From positions 124,001-188,000 of the forward strand of contig JAHHQG010000025.1 of the NCBI GenBank assembly GCA_018729555.1: a stretch of 64,000 nucleotides of DNA, given 5' to 3'. This DNA comes from Clostridiales bacterium. GTDB taxonomy: Bacteria; Bacillota; Sulfobacillia; RBS10-35. The position numbers and the translations under genes were made by a program. Under the pieces are notes generated by a model, which was given only the letters and a program-made list of their open reading frames with translations, had not been told where the DNA came from and ran no database searches. How positions within the stretch are numbered: position 1 is the first letter of the stretch; every line of letters starts with the position of its first letter. Shown here piece after piece: positions 1-8,733 of the stretch.

Positions 1-1
1 C

Positions 2-877
2 ATCCACTTTGCTGCCCAGGCCATCGCCGCAGGCGACATGAAGTTCGTGGTGGCGGCCGGCGTCGAAAGCATGACCCGGGTCCCCATGTTTTCCGACATC
101 GCTGGAGGATTTGAGACCCTAAACCCTGAGCTGAGGCAGATGTATGAGCTCATCCATCAGGGGGAGAGCGCCGAAAGGATCGCCGAGCGCTGGCATATCA
201 CCCGTGAAGAAGCCGACGCCTTCTCGGCGGAAAGCCACCGGCGGGCCAGCCGGGCGGCCCGGGAAGGGAAAAATAAAGAGATCATCCCGGTAGAGGGCCT
301 GGATCCCGAGGGAAACCAGGTGACGGTCACCCGGGATGAAGGTATCCGCGATAGGGTGGATCCCGAGAAGATGGCCCAGCTTCTTCCCGCCTTTCGTCCC
401 CCGGGAAAGGGCCTGGTGACGGCCGGGAACTCCAGCCAGATCTCCGACGGGGCCAGCGCCGTTCTGGTGGCTGACGAAGAGGCGGCCAAAGCCCTTGGCT
501 TAAAACCCCAGGCCCGGTTTTTGGCTCGGGTGGCGGTGGGCGACGATCCCACCATGCAGCTCACGGGGGTGGTGCCCGCCACCCGAAAGGCCCTGGAAAG
601 GGCCGGCCTCACCCTCAAGGACATCGACTGGGTGGAGATCAACGAGGCCTTTGCCACGGTGGTCCTTATGTGGGCGAAAGAGATGGGCGCCGACATGGAA
701 AAGGTCAACCCATGGGGTGGAGCCATCGCCCACGGCCACCCCTTGGGGGCGACGGGAGCCGCCCTCATGGCCAAGATGCTCCAAGGCCTCAAAGCCATCG
801 ACGGGGAACTGGGGCTGCAGGTGATGTGCATCGGCCACGGCATGGCCACCGCTACCATCATCCAGAGGATCGCGTAG
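2..877 (+). CDS. Thiolase, C-terminal part (5' truncated by window)
   Basis: Carboxy-terminal part of a thiolase (acetyl-CoA acetyltransferase or 3-ketoacyl-CoA thiolase), which forms or cleaves 3-ketoacyl-CoA with CoA. The frame is already open at base 2, so the N-terminal third with the acyl-carrying cysteine is outside the window; about 291 codons remain. Visible family boxes are NEAFA (near base 641), the histidine box [15 protein letters not shown] (near 717-761) and the second catalytic cysteine in CIGHG (near 827). That last box is usually CIGGG; here one glycine is His. A hydroxyacyl-CoA-type dehydrogenase follows after 16 bases, so a beta-oxidation or related acyl-CoA pathway is the likely context (inference). 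Chain-length preference cannot be told. Confidence 0.93.
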   Translation: MHFAAQAIAAGDMKFVVAAGVESMTRVPMFSDIAGGFETLNPELRQMYELIHQGESAERIAERWHITREEADAFSAESHRRASRAAREGKNKEIIPVEGLDPEGNQVTVTRDEGIRDRVDPEKMAQLLPAFRPPGKGLVTAGNSSQISDGASAVLVADEEAAKALGLKPQARFLARVAVGDDPTMQLTGVVPATRKALERAGLTLKDIDWVEINEAFATVVLMWAKEMGADMEKVNPWGGAIAHGHPLGATGAALMAKMLQGLKAIDGELGLQVMCIGHGMATATIIQRIA

Positions 878-893
878 CGAAGGAGGAACAGCG

Positions 894-1652
894 TTGCGGC
901 TAAATGGTTCCACCTTTTTGGTGACGGGAGGTAGTTCCGGCCTGGGGGCGGCCACCGCCCAGCATCTAGCGGAAAAAGGCGCCCATGTCGTCATCGGCGA
1001 TATCCGCCCGGAAGGCGAGGCCTTTGCCAGGAAGATCGGCGGCCTCTTCGTATCCATGGATGTCACGTCGGAAGAAGGCGTGAAGGCAGCCATTGAGAAA
1101 GCCCTCTCCGCCTACGGCCGTCTCCACGGGGCTGTCAACTGCGCCGGAATCGCCATCGCGGAGAAGGTGCTGGGGCGAAACGGGCCCCATTCCCTGGACG
1201 CCTTCCGCCGCGTCCTGGATGTCAACGTCACCGGTACTTTCAACGTGATCCGCCTGGCAGCCCAGGCCATGGTGGAAAACGAACCGAACGAGGAAGGGGA
1301 GCGGGGGATCATCATCAATACGGCGTCGGTGGCGGCCTTTGACGGCCAGATCGGCCAGCCTGCCTACTCGGCCTCCAAAGGAGCTGTGGCGGCCATGACC
1401 CTCCCCATCGCCCGGGAACTGGCCCGGTACGGCATCCGGGTGGTCACCATCGCCCCGGGGATCTTCGATACCCCGATGATGGCGGGCCTTCCCGAACCGG
1501 CCCGCCAGTCCCTCATGCAGCAGGTGCCCTTCCCTTCCCGCCTGGGAAGGCCTTCCGAGTATGCCTTCCTGGTGCAACACATCGTGGAAAACGTCATGTT
1601 GAACGGCGAAATCATCCGGTTGGATGGCGCCCTTCGCATGGGGCCCCGCTGA
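894..1652 (+). CDS. Short-chain dehydrogenase, HSD10 / 3-hydroxyacyl-CoA dehydrogenase type-2-like
   Basis: NAD(P)-dependent short-chain dehydrogenase/reductase, 252 residues. The N-terminal cofactor motif is TGGSSGLG (residues 10-17), followed by NCAG and the catalytic Ser plus YSASK (Tyr-x-x-x-Lys, near residues 157-161). The spacing and text, in particular the [18 protein letters not shown] stretch before the active-site Tyr and the PGIFDTPMM segment after it, resemble the HSD10 / 3-hydroxyacyl-CoA dehydrogenase type-2 branch rather than FabG. The start is a TTG at 894 with a GGAGGAA ribosome-binding site just upstream. It lies 16 bases after a thiolase, which fits consecutive steps of acyl-CoA oxidation (inference). 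A role on other hydroxy substrates is possible. Confidence 0.85.
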   Translation: MRLNGSTFLVTGGSSGLGAATAQHLAEKGAHVVIGDIRPEGEAFARKIGGLFVSMDVTSEEGVKAAIEKALSAYGRLHGAVNCAGIAIAEKVLGRNGPHSLDAFRRVLDVNVTGTFNVIRLAAQAMVENEPNEEGERGIIINTASVAAFDGQIGQPAYSASKGAVAAMTLPIARELARYGIRVVTIAPGIFDTPMMAGLPEPARQSLMQQVPFPSRLGRPSEYAFLVQHIVENVMLNGEIIRLDGALRMGPR

Positions 1653-1667
1653 GAGGAGAGCAAGCCT

Positions 1668-2201
1668 TTGAAGGCGAGAAACCTAGTCCTTCCGGCCTTC
1701 TTTGCCGCCCTGACCGCCGTAGGGGCATGGCTGGCCGTCCCCAACCCCTTTTCTCCCACCGTCCCTTTCACCCTCCAGCTTCTCCCCATCCTTCTGGCGG
1801 GAAACCTTTTGGGGGCCCGGGGCGCCTTTTGGAGCCAGGTGGTCTACCTGGCTCTGGGGGCTGTGGGTCTTCCCGTCTTCGCCCACGGGACCCAGGGGCT
1901 GGGTATCCTCTTTGGCCCCACGGGGGGTTATCTCCTGGGCTTTCCTCTCATGGCCTTGGTGGCAGGCCTTCCCTGGGGGTGGACCTTTGGCGGCCTTCTC
2001 TTGAAAAACCTCTTGGCCATCCTCACCGTTACGGCCACCGGCATCCTGGGGCTGATGGCCTTCGGCGCCATGACCCTCCCCGCCGCCTTCTCCGTCGCCG
2101 TCATCTTCCTCCCTTATGACCTCCTCAAAGGGGTCCTGGCGGCGGCAGTGGCGGTGGCGGTGCAGCGGGCTCTTCCCGCCCTGGCCGTGCGGAAGAGCTA
2201 A
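1668..2201 (+). CDS. bioY: Biotin transporter substrate-binding subunit BioY
   Basis: Integral membrane S-component of an energy-coupling-factor (ECF) biotin importer, 177 residues with about six hydrophobic segments. Family features seen are the N-terminal AVGAWLAVPNPFSPTVPFT segment, the GARGAFWSQVVYLALGAVGLPVF segment and FGPTGGYLLGFP. These match the BioY consensus closely. The gene starts at a TTG with GGAGAG upstream and lies 15 bases after the dehydrogenase. No EcfA or EcfT genes are adjacent; BioY can use shared energising modules elsewhere or act alone. The link to the acyl-CoA genes may reflect demand for biotin-dependent carboxylases (inference). Confidence 0.92.
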   Translation: MKARNLVLPAFFAALTAVGAWLAVPNPFSPTVPFTLQLLPILLAGNLLGARGAFWSQVVYLALGAVGLPVFAHGTQGLGILFGPTGGYLLGFPLMALVAGLPWGWTFGGLLLKNLLAILTVTATGILGLMAFGAMTLPAAFSVAVIFLPYDLLKGVLAAAVAVAVQRALPALAVRKS

Positions 2202-2317
2202 GCCTGAAGGAATTCCCCCAAAGCCCATCCAAGGGTTTCAGAGCAGAGGCTTAGGGGCCGTGAACAGTTCATCGAAACATGGGCAGACATAGGCAAACAT
2301 CTGTGCTATATGTCTAG

Positions 2318-2476
2318 CGGGACGCGAACGCGGCCCGGAATCTCGCGGCCTTGGTGGCCGCCGTCGCCGGGAGTGGCCCGGAGACGGAAAACGCCTGTGG
2401 ACGGGACGTAAGCCCTGCCGCCTGGCAGGCGGTCCGGGAGGAAGCGGGAAGCCGGCACCGGCTCATATCCGGGTAA
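2318..2476 (+). pseudogene. TnpB C-terminal remnant (IS200/IS605 type)
   Basis: The 386-base gap between bioY and the patatin holds a 52-codon open stretch beginning RDANAARNLA and ending at TAA (2474-2476). The RDxNAARN motif is the last catalytic-core segment of TnpB, the RNA-guided nuclease of IS200/IS605 elements, where the Asp is the third RuvC acidic residue. The stretch is preceded by an in-frame TAG (2315-2317), so only the extreme C-terminus remains; no start codon, zinc finger or upstream RuvC motif is left. In intact elements the omega RNA is transcribed from this 3' end plus the element's right end, and that part appears to be preserved here. I see no TnpA nearby. Confidence 0.75.
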
Positions 2477-2486
2477 GACCGGCACC

Positions 2487-2535
2487 GCCGATCCGCAAGG
2501 ATCGGCTACCTGAAACAGATGAGTAGGTTTCAGGT
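2487..2535 (+). repeat. Two hairpins downstream of the TnpB remnant (probable IS605 right end / omega-RNA scaffold)
   Basis: Two perfect stem-loops start 11 bases after the TnpB stop. The first is GCCGATCC-GCAA-GGATCGGC (2487-2506), with a GNRA tetraloop. The second is ACCTGAAAC (2508-2516) paired with GTTTCAGGT (2527-2535) around a ten-base loop. IS200/IS605 ends carry subterminal hairpins and the omega RNA folds in this region, so this is likely the transposon right end. The assignment is by position and structure only. Confidence 0.5.
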
Positions 2536-2552
2536 AACGGATGCAGCCCATC

Positions 2553-2587
2553 GGGGAGGCTTCCCGCCTCCCCTCTTTCTCTTCTTT
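2553..2587 (+). terminator. Rho-independent terminator
   Basis: Perfect hairpin GGGGAGGC-TTCCC-GCCTCCCC (2553-2573) followed directly by a T/C-rich tract ending in TTTT. It would stop rightward transcription from bioY and the TnpB remnant before the convergent patatin gene. Confidence 0.8.
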
Positions 2588-3445
2588 TCAAGACAGCAGC
2601 TTTTCCAAAGCGGGCCATGCCTCCAGAAGGGCCTCCTTTCCCGCCGCCACCAGCTCTTCCACGTTCCACGTATCGGGGTTGGCCAGGTAGCGGAGAGGCT
2701 GCAGGACGAGGTCGGCGGTCTTCTGAAGCTGGCAGCGGCTGAGGCCGGTGAGGAGGATCGCCCCTGCCCGGTCCACGGTTTCGCTGGCGGAGCGGGGCGG
2801 GGGAGAAGGAAGATCCCCCGACCCTAGATCCACCGCCACCACTTTGGCAGCCCCCCAGAGGCGGGCGACTTCGGCCGGAACGGGCGCCACCAGGGCTCCA
2901 TCGGCCAGGAGGTAGGGGGATCGCTTCACGGGCGCAAAGAGCCCTGGGATGGCGGAGCTGGCCCGAAGGGCCAGCCAGGGAGGTGCGTCGCCGCGGAGAA
3001 ACCGCTCGGGTACATGGGCGGGCCCGTTCCCAAAGACGATGCCCTGCCCCGTCAGGAGGTCGGTGGCTACCACCCCCACGGTGCCCGCCATCTCATCCCA
3101 GGAGAGGATGGCCTCGATGCCCTCCACCACTTCTTCCCAGCGCTCTCCCGCCTTGTGGCTCCCCAGGCAGCGGGGGAGCTTTTCCCGGGGGAAGGAAAGG
3201 AGGCGTCCCCACCAGGTGAAGGCCCAGGAGGGGCTCTCCCGGGGCCATCGCTGGAAAAGCTCCGCCAGCTTTTCCCGAGGCCTCCGGGCCATGGCCAGGG
3301 CCGCCACCAGGGCTCCTGCGCTGCTCCCCACCATCATGGGAGGAAAGACTCCCTTTTGAGCCAAGCCATCCAGGACGCCGATGTGGCAGGCGCCTCTCAC
3401 TCCGCCGGCTCCTAGGGCGAGGGCCCATGGGGTCGTGGGGTTCAT
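2588..3445 (-). CDS. Patatin-like phospholipase / RssA-type lipid hydrolase
   Basis: Patatin-family serine hydrolase, 285 residues. The N-terminus carries the glycine-rich oxyanion motif GAGGVRGACHIG (residues 12-23) and then the nucleophile elbow GSSAG (Ser near residue 42). The Asp of the Ser-Asp dyad is in DGALVAP (near residue 182). The family cleaves acyl groups from membrane lipids. There is no signal peptide, so it is probably cytoplasmic. It is transcribed leftward, convergent with bioY, and divergent from the cobalamin-riboswitch ribonucleotide reductase operon. The substrate is unknown. Confidence 0.9.
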   Translation of the reverse strand: MNPTTPWALALGAGGVRGACHIGVLDGLAQKGVFPPMMVGSSAGALVAALAMARRPREKLAELFQRWPRESPSWAFTWWGRLLSFPREKLPRCLGSHKAGERWEEVVEGIEAILSWDEMAGTVGVVATDLLTGQGIVFGNGPAHVPERFLRGDAPPWLALRASSAIPGLFAPVKRSPYLLADGALVAPVPAEVARLWGAAKVVAVDLGSGDLPSPPPRSASETVDRAGAILLTGLSRCQLQKTADLVLQPLRYLANPDTWNVEELVAAGKEALLEAWPALEKLLS

Positions 3446-3520
3446 GAGCTGAGTCTATGCCATTCCAAAGGTTTTCTTGCTAGGGTCCAGGTTTCCCTCC
3501 TAAAAACACTAGATATGGTG

Positions 3521-3549
3521 TTGTGGCCTCGCAAAAAGATTTATATAGT
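3521..3549 (+). promoter_or_regulatory. Promoter of nrdAB
   Basis: TTGTGG (3521-3526), a 17-base spacer and TATAGT (3544-3549) form a good sigma-A type promoter. Transcription would begin near 3556, a few bases before the cobalamin riboswitch, which is what a riboswitch leader needs. Confidence 0.6.
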
Positions 3550-3560
3550 GTGGACATCGC

Positions 3561-3738
3561 AGGTCCCGGGAAACCGGGTGAAAAGGGAACGCCGTGGAAA
3601 TCGGCGACTGCCCCGCAGCGGTGAGCGGGAACGAACGCTGTCATCACCACTGGGGTGTCAGCCCCGGGAAGGGACAGCCAGTAGGCCTTCTGCCCGCAAG
3701 TCCGAAGACCTGCCTGCGATCCCCGGCCATAGCCGGGG
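3561..3738 (+). promoter_or_regulatory. Cobalamin (B12) riboswitch controlling nrdAB
   Basis: Adenosylcobalamin-type riboswitch in the 320-base leader of nrdA. Recognisable elements are the 5' GGTCCCGGGAAACCGGGTGAA strand, GGGAACGCCGTGGAAATCGG, the CTGCCCCGCAGCGGT core, the B12-box region GACAGCCAGTAGGCC, and the closing CCCGCAAGTCCGAAGACCTG, all in canonical order. It is followed by a strong hairpin CCCCGGC-CATA-GCCGGGG (3721-3738) and then GGAAATCC and the nrdA ribosome-binding site, so control could act on termination or translation. Ligand binding normally turns expression off. Control of a B12-independent ribonucleotide reductase implies a second, B12-dependent reductase elsewhere in the genome (inference; known in Streptomyces). 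Confidence 0.93.
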
Positions 3739-3771
3739 AAAGGAAATCCAGCCTTCGAGGGAGGGTGTTGG

Positions 3772-6156
3772 ATGTCTAAGGTCGTTTCGTCCCTTTCACC
3801 CCAGGAGCGCCTCAAGGATGCAGCCCACCAGGTCGGCCCCGACGTCTCCCTGGATCTCCTTTGGGAACGAAGCAGGCATGACCTTTACCCCGGCATCGGG
3901 GAGGAAGAAGAGCAAAAGGCCCTCATCTTGGCGGCCCGCTCCCTGGTGGAGGTCGATCCCGCCTACAGCAAAGTGGCGGCGAGGCTCCTCTTGCAAAAGC
4001 TCTACCAGGAGGTGTTGGGCTATCGCGGCCCCCTTTCACAAGCTGGCCCGTGGGTCCGGAGGGGCTTCCGGACCTACGTGGAACGGGGTGTTCGGTCCGG
4101 ACGCCTGGACGAGAGGCTCCTCACCCTAGACCTGGACAAGCTCGCCGATGAGCTTCGCCCCGAAAGGGATAACCTCTTTGAGTACATGGGGCTTCAGATC
4201 CTCTACGACCGCTACCTTCTCCACGAAAAGGGAGAGCGCTTTGAGCTTCCCCAGTACTTCTGGATGAGGGTGGCCATGGGCCTTTCCCTCGGGGAAAAGG
4301 ATCCCACCCCCTGGGCCGCCCGCTTCTACCACATCATGTCCACCTTCCGCTTCGTCCCTTCCACCCCCACCCTCTTCAACGCAGGAACCCCTTATCCCCA
4401 GCTGGCCTCCTGCTTTGTCAGCACCGTCCCCGACGATCTGGAGGGAATCTTCAACGCCATCAAGGACAACGCCCTTCTCTCCAAGTGGGCGGGGGGACTG
4501 GGCAACGACTGGACACCTGTAAGGGCCCTTGGGAGCCCGATCCGAGGGACCAACGGCAAGAGCCAGGGGGTCATCCCCTTCCTCAAGGTGGTGAACGACA
4601 CGGCCATCGCCGTCAACCAGGGTGGAAAGCGGCAGGGGGCCGTCTGCGCCTACCTCGAGGTCTGGCATCTGGACATCGAAGAGTTCCTGGAGCTCCGGCG
4701 CAACACCGGCGATGAGCGCCGCCGCACCCACGACATGAACACCGCCGTCTGGGTGCCCGACCTCTTCCTCAAGCGGGTGGAGGCCGACGGCATCTGGACC
4801 CTCTTCAGCCCTGTGGATGTGCCCGACCTCCACGACCTCTACGGCCCTGCCTTCGAGGAGCGCTACCAAGCCTACGAAAAGATGGCGGAGCGGGGGGATA
4901 TCCCCCTCCATCGGCAGATCCCCGCCAAAGACCTCTGGCGCAAGCTCCTCACCATGCTCTTTGAGACGGGCCATCCCTGGATCACCTTCAAGGATGCCTG
5001 CAACCTCCGGAACACCCAGGACCACGTGGGGGTCATCCACAGCAGCAACCTCTGCACCGAGATCACCCTCAACACCTCCTTTGACGAAGTGGCCGTATGC
5101 AACCTGGGATCGGTCAACCTCATGGCCCACGCCACCAAGGAGGGTCTGGATCAGCGAAAGCTCCGCGCCACCGTAAAGATGGCGGTCCGCATGCTGGATA
5201 ACGCCATCGACCTCAACCTCTACCCCATCGAAAAGGCGAGGCGGTCCAATCTCCGCCACCGGCCCTTGGGTCTGGGGATCATGGGATTCCAAGACTTCCT
5301 CCACCACTTGGGGGTCTCCTACGCGTCGGAAGAAGCTCTCCGCTGGGCCGACCTCACCGCGGAGATGGTGGCCCACAGCGCCATCTACGCTTCGGCCCTT
5401 CTCGCCAAAGAAAGGGGGCCGTATGAGACCTACGAAGGCTCCCACTGGCACCGAGGCCTTCTCCCCCAAGACACCTTGGACATCTTGGAGGAAAAGCGGG
5501 GGATTCCCATCCCCGTCCCCCGGGGAGGGGAGCTGGACTGGCAGCCCGTAAGGGACGCCATCCGGCGCCATGGCCTTCGCAACAGCCACCTCCTGGCCAT
5601 CGCCCCCACCGCCACCATCTCCCACATCTCCGGCACCAGCCCCTCCATCGAGCCGGCCTATGCCAACCTCTTTGTCCGGAGCAACCTCTCGGGGGAGTTC
5701 ATCCAGGTCAACCCCTTCTTGGTGCGGGACCTGAAGGCCCTCGGCCTCTGGGATGAAACCATGCGGGAGGATCTCAAGTATTACGACGGCTCGGTCCAGC
5801 CCATCCCTCGCGTTCCCGAAAGGCTGAAGGAGATTTACCGCACCGCCTTTGAGATTCCCCCCGAATGGCTCATCGGGGCGGCGGCCCGCCGCCAGAAGTG
5901 GATCGACCAGAGCCAATCCCTCAATCTCTACGTGGCCGAACCCAGCGGAAAAAAGCTCAGCCAGATGTACCTCACCGCCTGGCGCATGGGCCTTAAGACC
6001 ACCTACTACCTCCGCTCCCGAGCCGCCACCCACATCGAGAAGGCCACCTTGGACATCAACCGGCGGCAGCTCCAACCCCTGTGGATGAAGAGCAAGAGCC
6101 CTACGGCGGAGATCGTCGTCTACCGCGACGGCGACACATGCGAAGTATGCCAGTGA
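3772..6156 (+). CDS. nrdA: Class I ribonucleoside-diphosphate reductase, large subunit
   Basis: Catalytic alpha subunit (794 residues) that reduces ribonucleotides to deoxyribonucleotides using a radical passed from NrdB. Visible active-site residues are the redox cysteines C214 (LASCFVS) and C443 (AVCNLGS), the N426-L-C428-T-E430 motif with the thiyl cysteine and glutamate, and the radical-relay pair Y745-Y746 ([10 protein letters not shown]). The C-terminus carries the reducing Cys pair C790/C793 in TCEVCQ. The N-terminal ~90 residues are a shortened cone-like region rather than a clear complete ATP-cone. It starts at ATG 3772 behind GGGAGGG and is followed 19 bases later by nrdB. A cobalamin riboswitch precedes it. 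Confidence 0.97.
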   Translation: MSKVVSSLSPQERLKDAAHQVGPDVSLDLLWERSRHDLYPGIGEEEEQKALILAARSLVEVDPAYSKVAARLLLQKLYQEVLGYRGPLSQAGPWVRRGFRTYVERGVRSGRLDERLLTLDLDKLADELRPERDNLFEYMGLQILYDRYLLHEKGERFELPQYFWMRVAMGLSLGEKDPTPWAARFYHIMSTFRFVPSTPTLFNAGTPYPQLASCFVSTVPDDLEGIFNAIKDNALLSKWAGGLGNDWTPVRALGSPIRGTNGKSQGVIPFLKVVNDTAIAVNQGGKRQGAVCAYLEVWHLDIEEFLELRRNTGDERRRTHDMNTAVWVPDLFLKRVEADGIWTLFSPVDVPDLHDLYGPAFEERYQAYEKMAERGDIPLHRQIPAKDLWRKLLTMLFETGHPWITFKDACNLRNTQDHVGVIHSSNLCTEITLNTSFDEVAVCNLGSVNLMAHATKEGLDQRKLRATVKMAVRMLDNAIDLNLYPIEKARRSNLRHRPLGLGIMGFQDFLHHLGVSYASEEALRWADLTAEMVAHSAIYASALLAKERGPYETYEGSHWHRGLLPQDTLDILEEKRGIPIPVPRGGELDWQPVRDAIRRHGLRNSHLLAIAPTATISHISGTSPSIEPAYANLFVRSNLSGEFIQVNPFLVRDLKALGLWDETMREDLKYYDGSVQPIPRVPERLKEIYRTAFEIPPEWLIGAAARRQKWIDQSQSLNLYVAEPSGKKLSQMYLTAWRMGLKTTYYLRSRAATHIEKATLDINRRQLQPLWMKSKSPTAEIVVYRDGDTCEVCQ

Positions 6157-6175
6157 GGAAAGGACGGGATGGCTT

Positions 6176-7201
6176 GTGAATAAGGGCCGCATTCGGGTGG
6201 AAGACAAAAGGCTCATCAACGGGGAAGAAGTGGACGTCAACCAGCTGATGCCCATCAAGTACAAGTGGGCCTGGGAGCATTACCTCAACGCCCTTGCCAA
6301 CCACTGGCTTCCCCACGAGGTGCCCATGGCCCAGGACATCGCCCTCTGGAAGAGCCGGGATCTTTCAGAAGCCGAACGGCATGTCATCATGAGGAACCTG
6401 GGCTTCTTCGCCACGGCGGAAAGCCTGGTGGCCAACAACATCACCCTCGCCATCTTCCGCTACGTCACCAACGCCGAATGCCGCCAGTACCTCCTCCGCC
6501 AGGCTTTCGAGGAAGCCATCCATACCCACGCGTTCCACTACATCGTGGAAAGCTTGGATCTGGACGAAGGCGAAGTCTTCAACATGTACCGCGAAATTCC
6601 CGTCATCGCCGAAAAGGATCGCTTCGAGATGGAGCTCACCAGCGATGTCATCCGGCCGGATTTCTCCACGGCCACCGAGGAAGGCGCCCAAAAGTTCCTG
6701 GAGAACCTTATCGGGTACTACGTCATCATGGAGGGGATCTTCTTCTACTCGGGTTTTGCCATGATCCTCTCCTTCCACCGGCGCAACCGCATGACGGGCA
6801 TCGGCCAGCAGTTCCAGTACATCCTCCGAGATGAGACGATCCACCTCAATTTCGGCATCGATCTCATCAACGGGATCCGCATGGAAAACCCTCACCTCTG
6901 GACGAAGGACTTCCAGGAAAAGATCTACGGCCATATCGAGAAGGCGGTGGAGCTGGAGGCCAAGTACGCAAGGGAGGTCCTTCCCGAAGGGGTCTTGGGC
7001 CTCACGGCCCCCATGTTCCTGGAGTATGCCCGTTACATCGCCGATCGCCGGTTGGAGCGCATCGGCCTAAAGCGTCTCTACAAGAGCTCCAACCCCTTCC
7101 CGTGGCTGAGCGAAACCATCGATCTGGGGAAGGAGAAGAACTTCTTCGAAACCCGCGTGACGGAATATCGGCAGGGGGCCACCTTGGTCTGGGAGGATTG
7201 A
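6176..7201 (+). CDS. nrdB: Ribonucleotide reductase small subunit, class Ic-like (tyrosine-less)
   Basis: Beta (R2) subunit, 341 residues, that holds the dimetal cofactor generating the oxidising equivalent for NrdA. Aligning ligands by motif gives E82 ([10 protein letters not shown]), E113 and H116 (EEAIHTHAF), E186 ([11 protein letters not shown]), and E220 and H223 (DETIHLNF). The position four residues after H116, which is the radical tyrosine of classical R2, is Phe120, and the first ligand is Glu rather than Asp. This E/F pair is the signature of the class Ic R2 of Chlamydia, which uses a Mn(IV)/Fe(III) cofactor instead of a tyrosyl radical. It starts at GTG 6176 and ends before a terminator. 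Metal use is inferred. Confidence 0.95.
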   Translation: MNKGRIRVEDKRLINGEEVDVNQLMPIKYKWAWEHYLNALANHWLPHEVPMAQDIALWKSRDLSEAERHVIMRNLGFFATAESLVANNITLAIFRYVTNAECRQYLLRQAFEEAIHTHAFHYIVESLDLDEGEVFNMYREIPVIAEKDRFEMELTSDVIRPDFSTATEEGAQKFLENLIGYYVIMEGIFFYSGFAMILSFHRRNRMTGIGQQFQYILRDETIHLNFGIDLINGIRMENPHLWTKDFQEKIYGHIEKAVELEAKYAREVLPEGVLGLTAPMFLEYARYIADRRLERIGLKRLYKSSNPFPWLSETIDLGKEKNFFETRVTEYRQGATLVWED

Positions 7202-7215
7202 ACCGTTGCGATCCG

Positions 7216-7254
7216 GGGGAAGGGCGTGAGCCCTTCCCCTGTTGTGCCTTTTTC
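7216..7254 (+). terminator. Terminator of nrdAB
   Basis: Perfect stem GGGGAAGGGC-GTGA-GCCCTTCCCC (7216-7239) followed by a T-rich tract (TGTTGTGCCTTTTTC). It ends the riboswitch-controlled nrdAB unit, so the downstream redox genes are transcribed separately. Confidence 0.85.
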
Positions 7255-7360
7255 ACCTCCCTTTCCTTTTTGGCCGCCTTAGGGGAAAATCCATACTTGA
7301 GATCGGCAAGGAACGGGCATCCCGGCCGGATCATAGCCTCAAGGGAAGGGGAGAAAACCG

Positions 7361-7759
7361 GTGAAAGGCCTTCGGCTTCACGGCAAGGACGATGTGATCC
7401 GGGCCCTTAGGGCCTCCCACGGGCGCCCCTTGGTGATCTTCAAACACAGCCGCACCTGCCCCGTCAGTGCCCGGGCCCTTCGGGAATGGGAATCCTTTTC
7501 CCTAAGTCCTCAAGGCAGCTCGGCCCTTTTGGCCTACCTCGTGGTCCAGGAGGACCGGCAAGCTTCCGTCATCGTCGCCGAGGAGCTGGGGGTCCGCCAC
7601 GAATCGCCTCAGGCCATCCTGGTGGTGGGCGGAAGGGCCGTCTGGCACGCATCCCACCAGGCCGTGACCCGGGAAGCTCTTAGGGATGCCCTGGAAAGGT
7701 GGGGGAACGATGCCCCTCAAAGTGGGGGATATGGCGCCGGATTTCACCCTTCGGGATGA
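7361..7759 (+). CDS. ytxJ: YtxJ-like (DUF2847) monothiol bacilliredoxin-type protein
   Basis: Thioredoxin-fold protein of the YtxJ family, 132 residues as read. The family motif [16 protein letters not shown] (near residues 28-43) carries the single active cysteine. Downstream VVQEDRxAS and [13 protein letters not shown], with the cis-proline, are highly typical. YtxJ proteins are associated with bacillithiol redox metabolism in Bacillota. The start at GTG 7361 has GGGGAGAAAACC upstream. The 3' end overlaps the start of the peroxiredoxin gene by 50 bases in another frame, so the two are translationally linked. The function beyond thiol redox is inferred. Confidence 0.85.
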   Translation: MKGLRLHGKDDVIRALRASHGRPLVIFKHSRTCPVSARALREWESFSLSPQGSSALLAYLVVQEDRQASVIVAEELGVRHESPQAILVVGGRAVWHASHQAVTREALRDALERWGNDAPQSGGYGAGFHPSG

Positions 7760-8174
7760 GAACGAAAAGGAAGTGCGCCTTTCGGATTTCCGCGGTCAAA
7801 AGGTGGTCCTCTATTTTTACCCCAAGGATGACACCCCGGGCTGCACCCGGGAAGCCTGTGCCTTTCGGGATCAGTTCGCCGGTTTCCGGGATTTGGAGGC
7901 GGTGGTCCTGGGGGTAAGCCGGGATTCAGCTGAATCCCATCGGCGCTTCAAGGAGAAGTACCAGCTGCCCTTCCCTCTTCTCTCCGACCCCGATCATCAG
8001 GTGGCGGAAGCCTATGGGGTCTGGAAAGAAAAGACCATGTTCGGCAAGAAATCCTTTGGGATCGAGCGGACGACCTTTGTCATCGATGAGGCGGGACGGA
8101 TTCAGGCCATCTTTAGGAACATCAAACCGGAAGAGCATGTGGAGAAGGCCTATGCCGCCCTCGCCAAAGGGTAA
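7710..8174 (+). CDS. bcp: Thiol peroxidase Bcp (PrxQ-type peroxiredoxin)
   Basis: Peroxiredoxin of the BCP/PrxQ group, 154 residues, which reduces peroxides with thioredoxin-type donors. The motif [19 protein letters not shown] carries both the peroxidatic Cys and, five residues later, the resolving Cys typical of PrxQ. The start chosen is ATG 7710, which gives the canonical [14 protein letters not shown] opening, rather than the longer frame. It overlaps the upstream YtxJ gene by 50 bases and the downstream acetyltransferase by 23 bases. The two thiol proteins together suggest an oxidative-stress unit. Confidence 0.95.
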   Translation: MPLKVGDMAPDFTLRDENEKEVRLSDFRGQKVVLYFYPKDDTPGCTREACAFRDQFAGFRDLEAVVLGVSRDSAESHRRFKEKYQLPFPLLSDPDHQVAEAYGVWKEKTMFGKKSFGIERTTFVIDEAGRIQAIFRNIKPEEHVEKAYAALAKG

Positions 8175-8733
8175 GGAACCCATCTTTCTCGAGGGCCAGC
8201 GCATCCTCCTGCGGGAATTCCGCCTGGAGGATGCGCCTTTCGTCCACGCCTACGCCTCCGATCCGGAAGTGACCCGGTATATGCCCTGGGGACCCAACAC
8301 CTGGGACGATACCCTTCGCTTTCTGCAGGAGGTTATCTTCCAAGCCCGCCAAACGCCCCGAGAAATCTTTGAGCTGGCCATCATCCTGAAAGAGGATGGG
8401 CGGCTCATCGGCGGGGCGGGAATCCGGGTGGAGGAAGAAGGGCGGGCCAGTTTGGGCTACATCCTCCATCGGGAAGCCTGGGGAAGGGGTCTGGCGACGG
8501 AAGCGGGCAGACTTCTCATCGCCTTTGCCCGGGAGCGTCTCTCCCTACGGGAGATCTTTGCCACCTGCCACCCCGACAACCGGGCTTCCCAGCGGGTGCT
8601 GGAGAAGCTGGGGATGGAGCTTCGGGGGATGGTGGAGGGTCGCCTCCTCTACACCCTTAGCTGCGGCTGTCCAGAAGATCCACCAGGGGTTTCAACCGCA
8701 AGTAAAGATGGGCCGTGGCCCGGGCATCCGTGA
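8152..8733 (+). CDS. GNAT-family N-acetyltransferase (RimJ/RimL-like)
   Basis: GNAT acetyltransferase, 193 residues, of the RimJ/RimL type. It shows the opening [19 protein letters not shown], a central [19 protein letters not shown] beta segment, and the acetyl-CoA loop [20 protein letters not shown] followed by [14 protein letters not shown]. The start ATG 8152 lies within the end of bcp (a 23-base overlap). Its 3' end overlaps the convergent exonuclease gene on the minus strand by 77 bases. The last ~25 residues, past SCGCP, look unconserved and could be read-through from a lost earlier stop. The acceptor substrate is unknown. Confidence 0.85.
   Translation: MPPSPKGKEPIFLEGQRILLREFRLEDAPFVHAYASDPEVTRYMPWGPNTWDDTLRFLQEVIFQARQTPREIFELAIILKEDGRLIGGAGIRVEEEGRASLGYILHREAWGRGLATEAGRLLIAFARERLSLREIFATCHPDNRASQRVLEKLGMELRGMVEGRLLYTLSCGCPEDPPGVSTASKDGPWPGHP

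Noticed and set aside
4126-6264. 712-codon minus-strand ORF over nrdA
   Set aside because: Antisense shadow of nrdA, with no recognisable domains.
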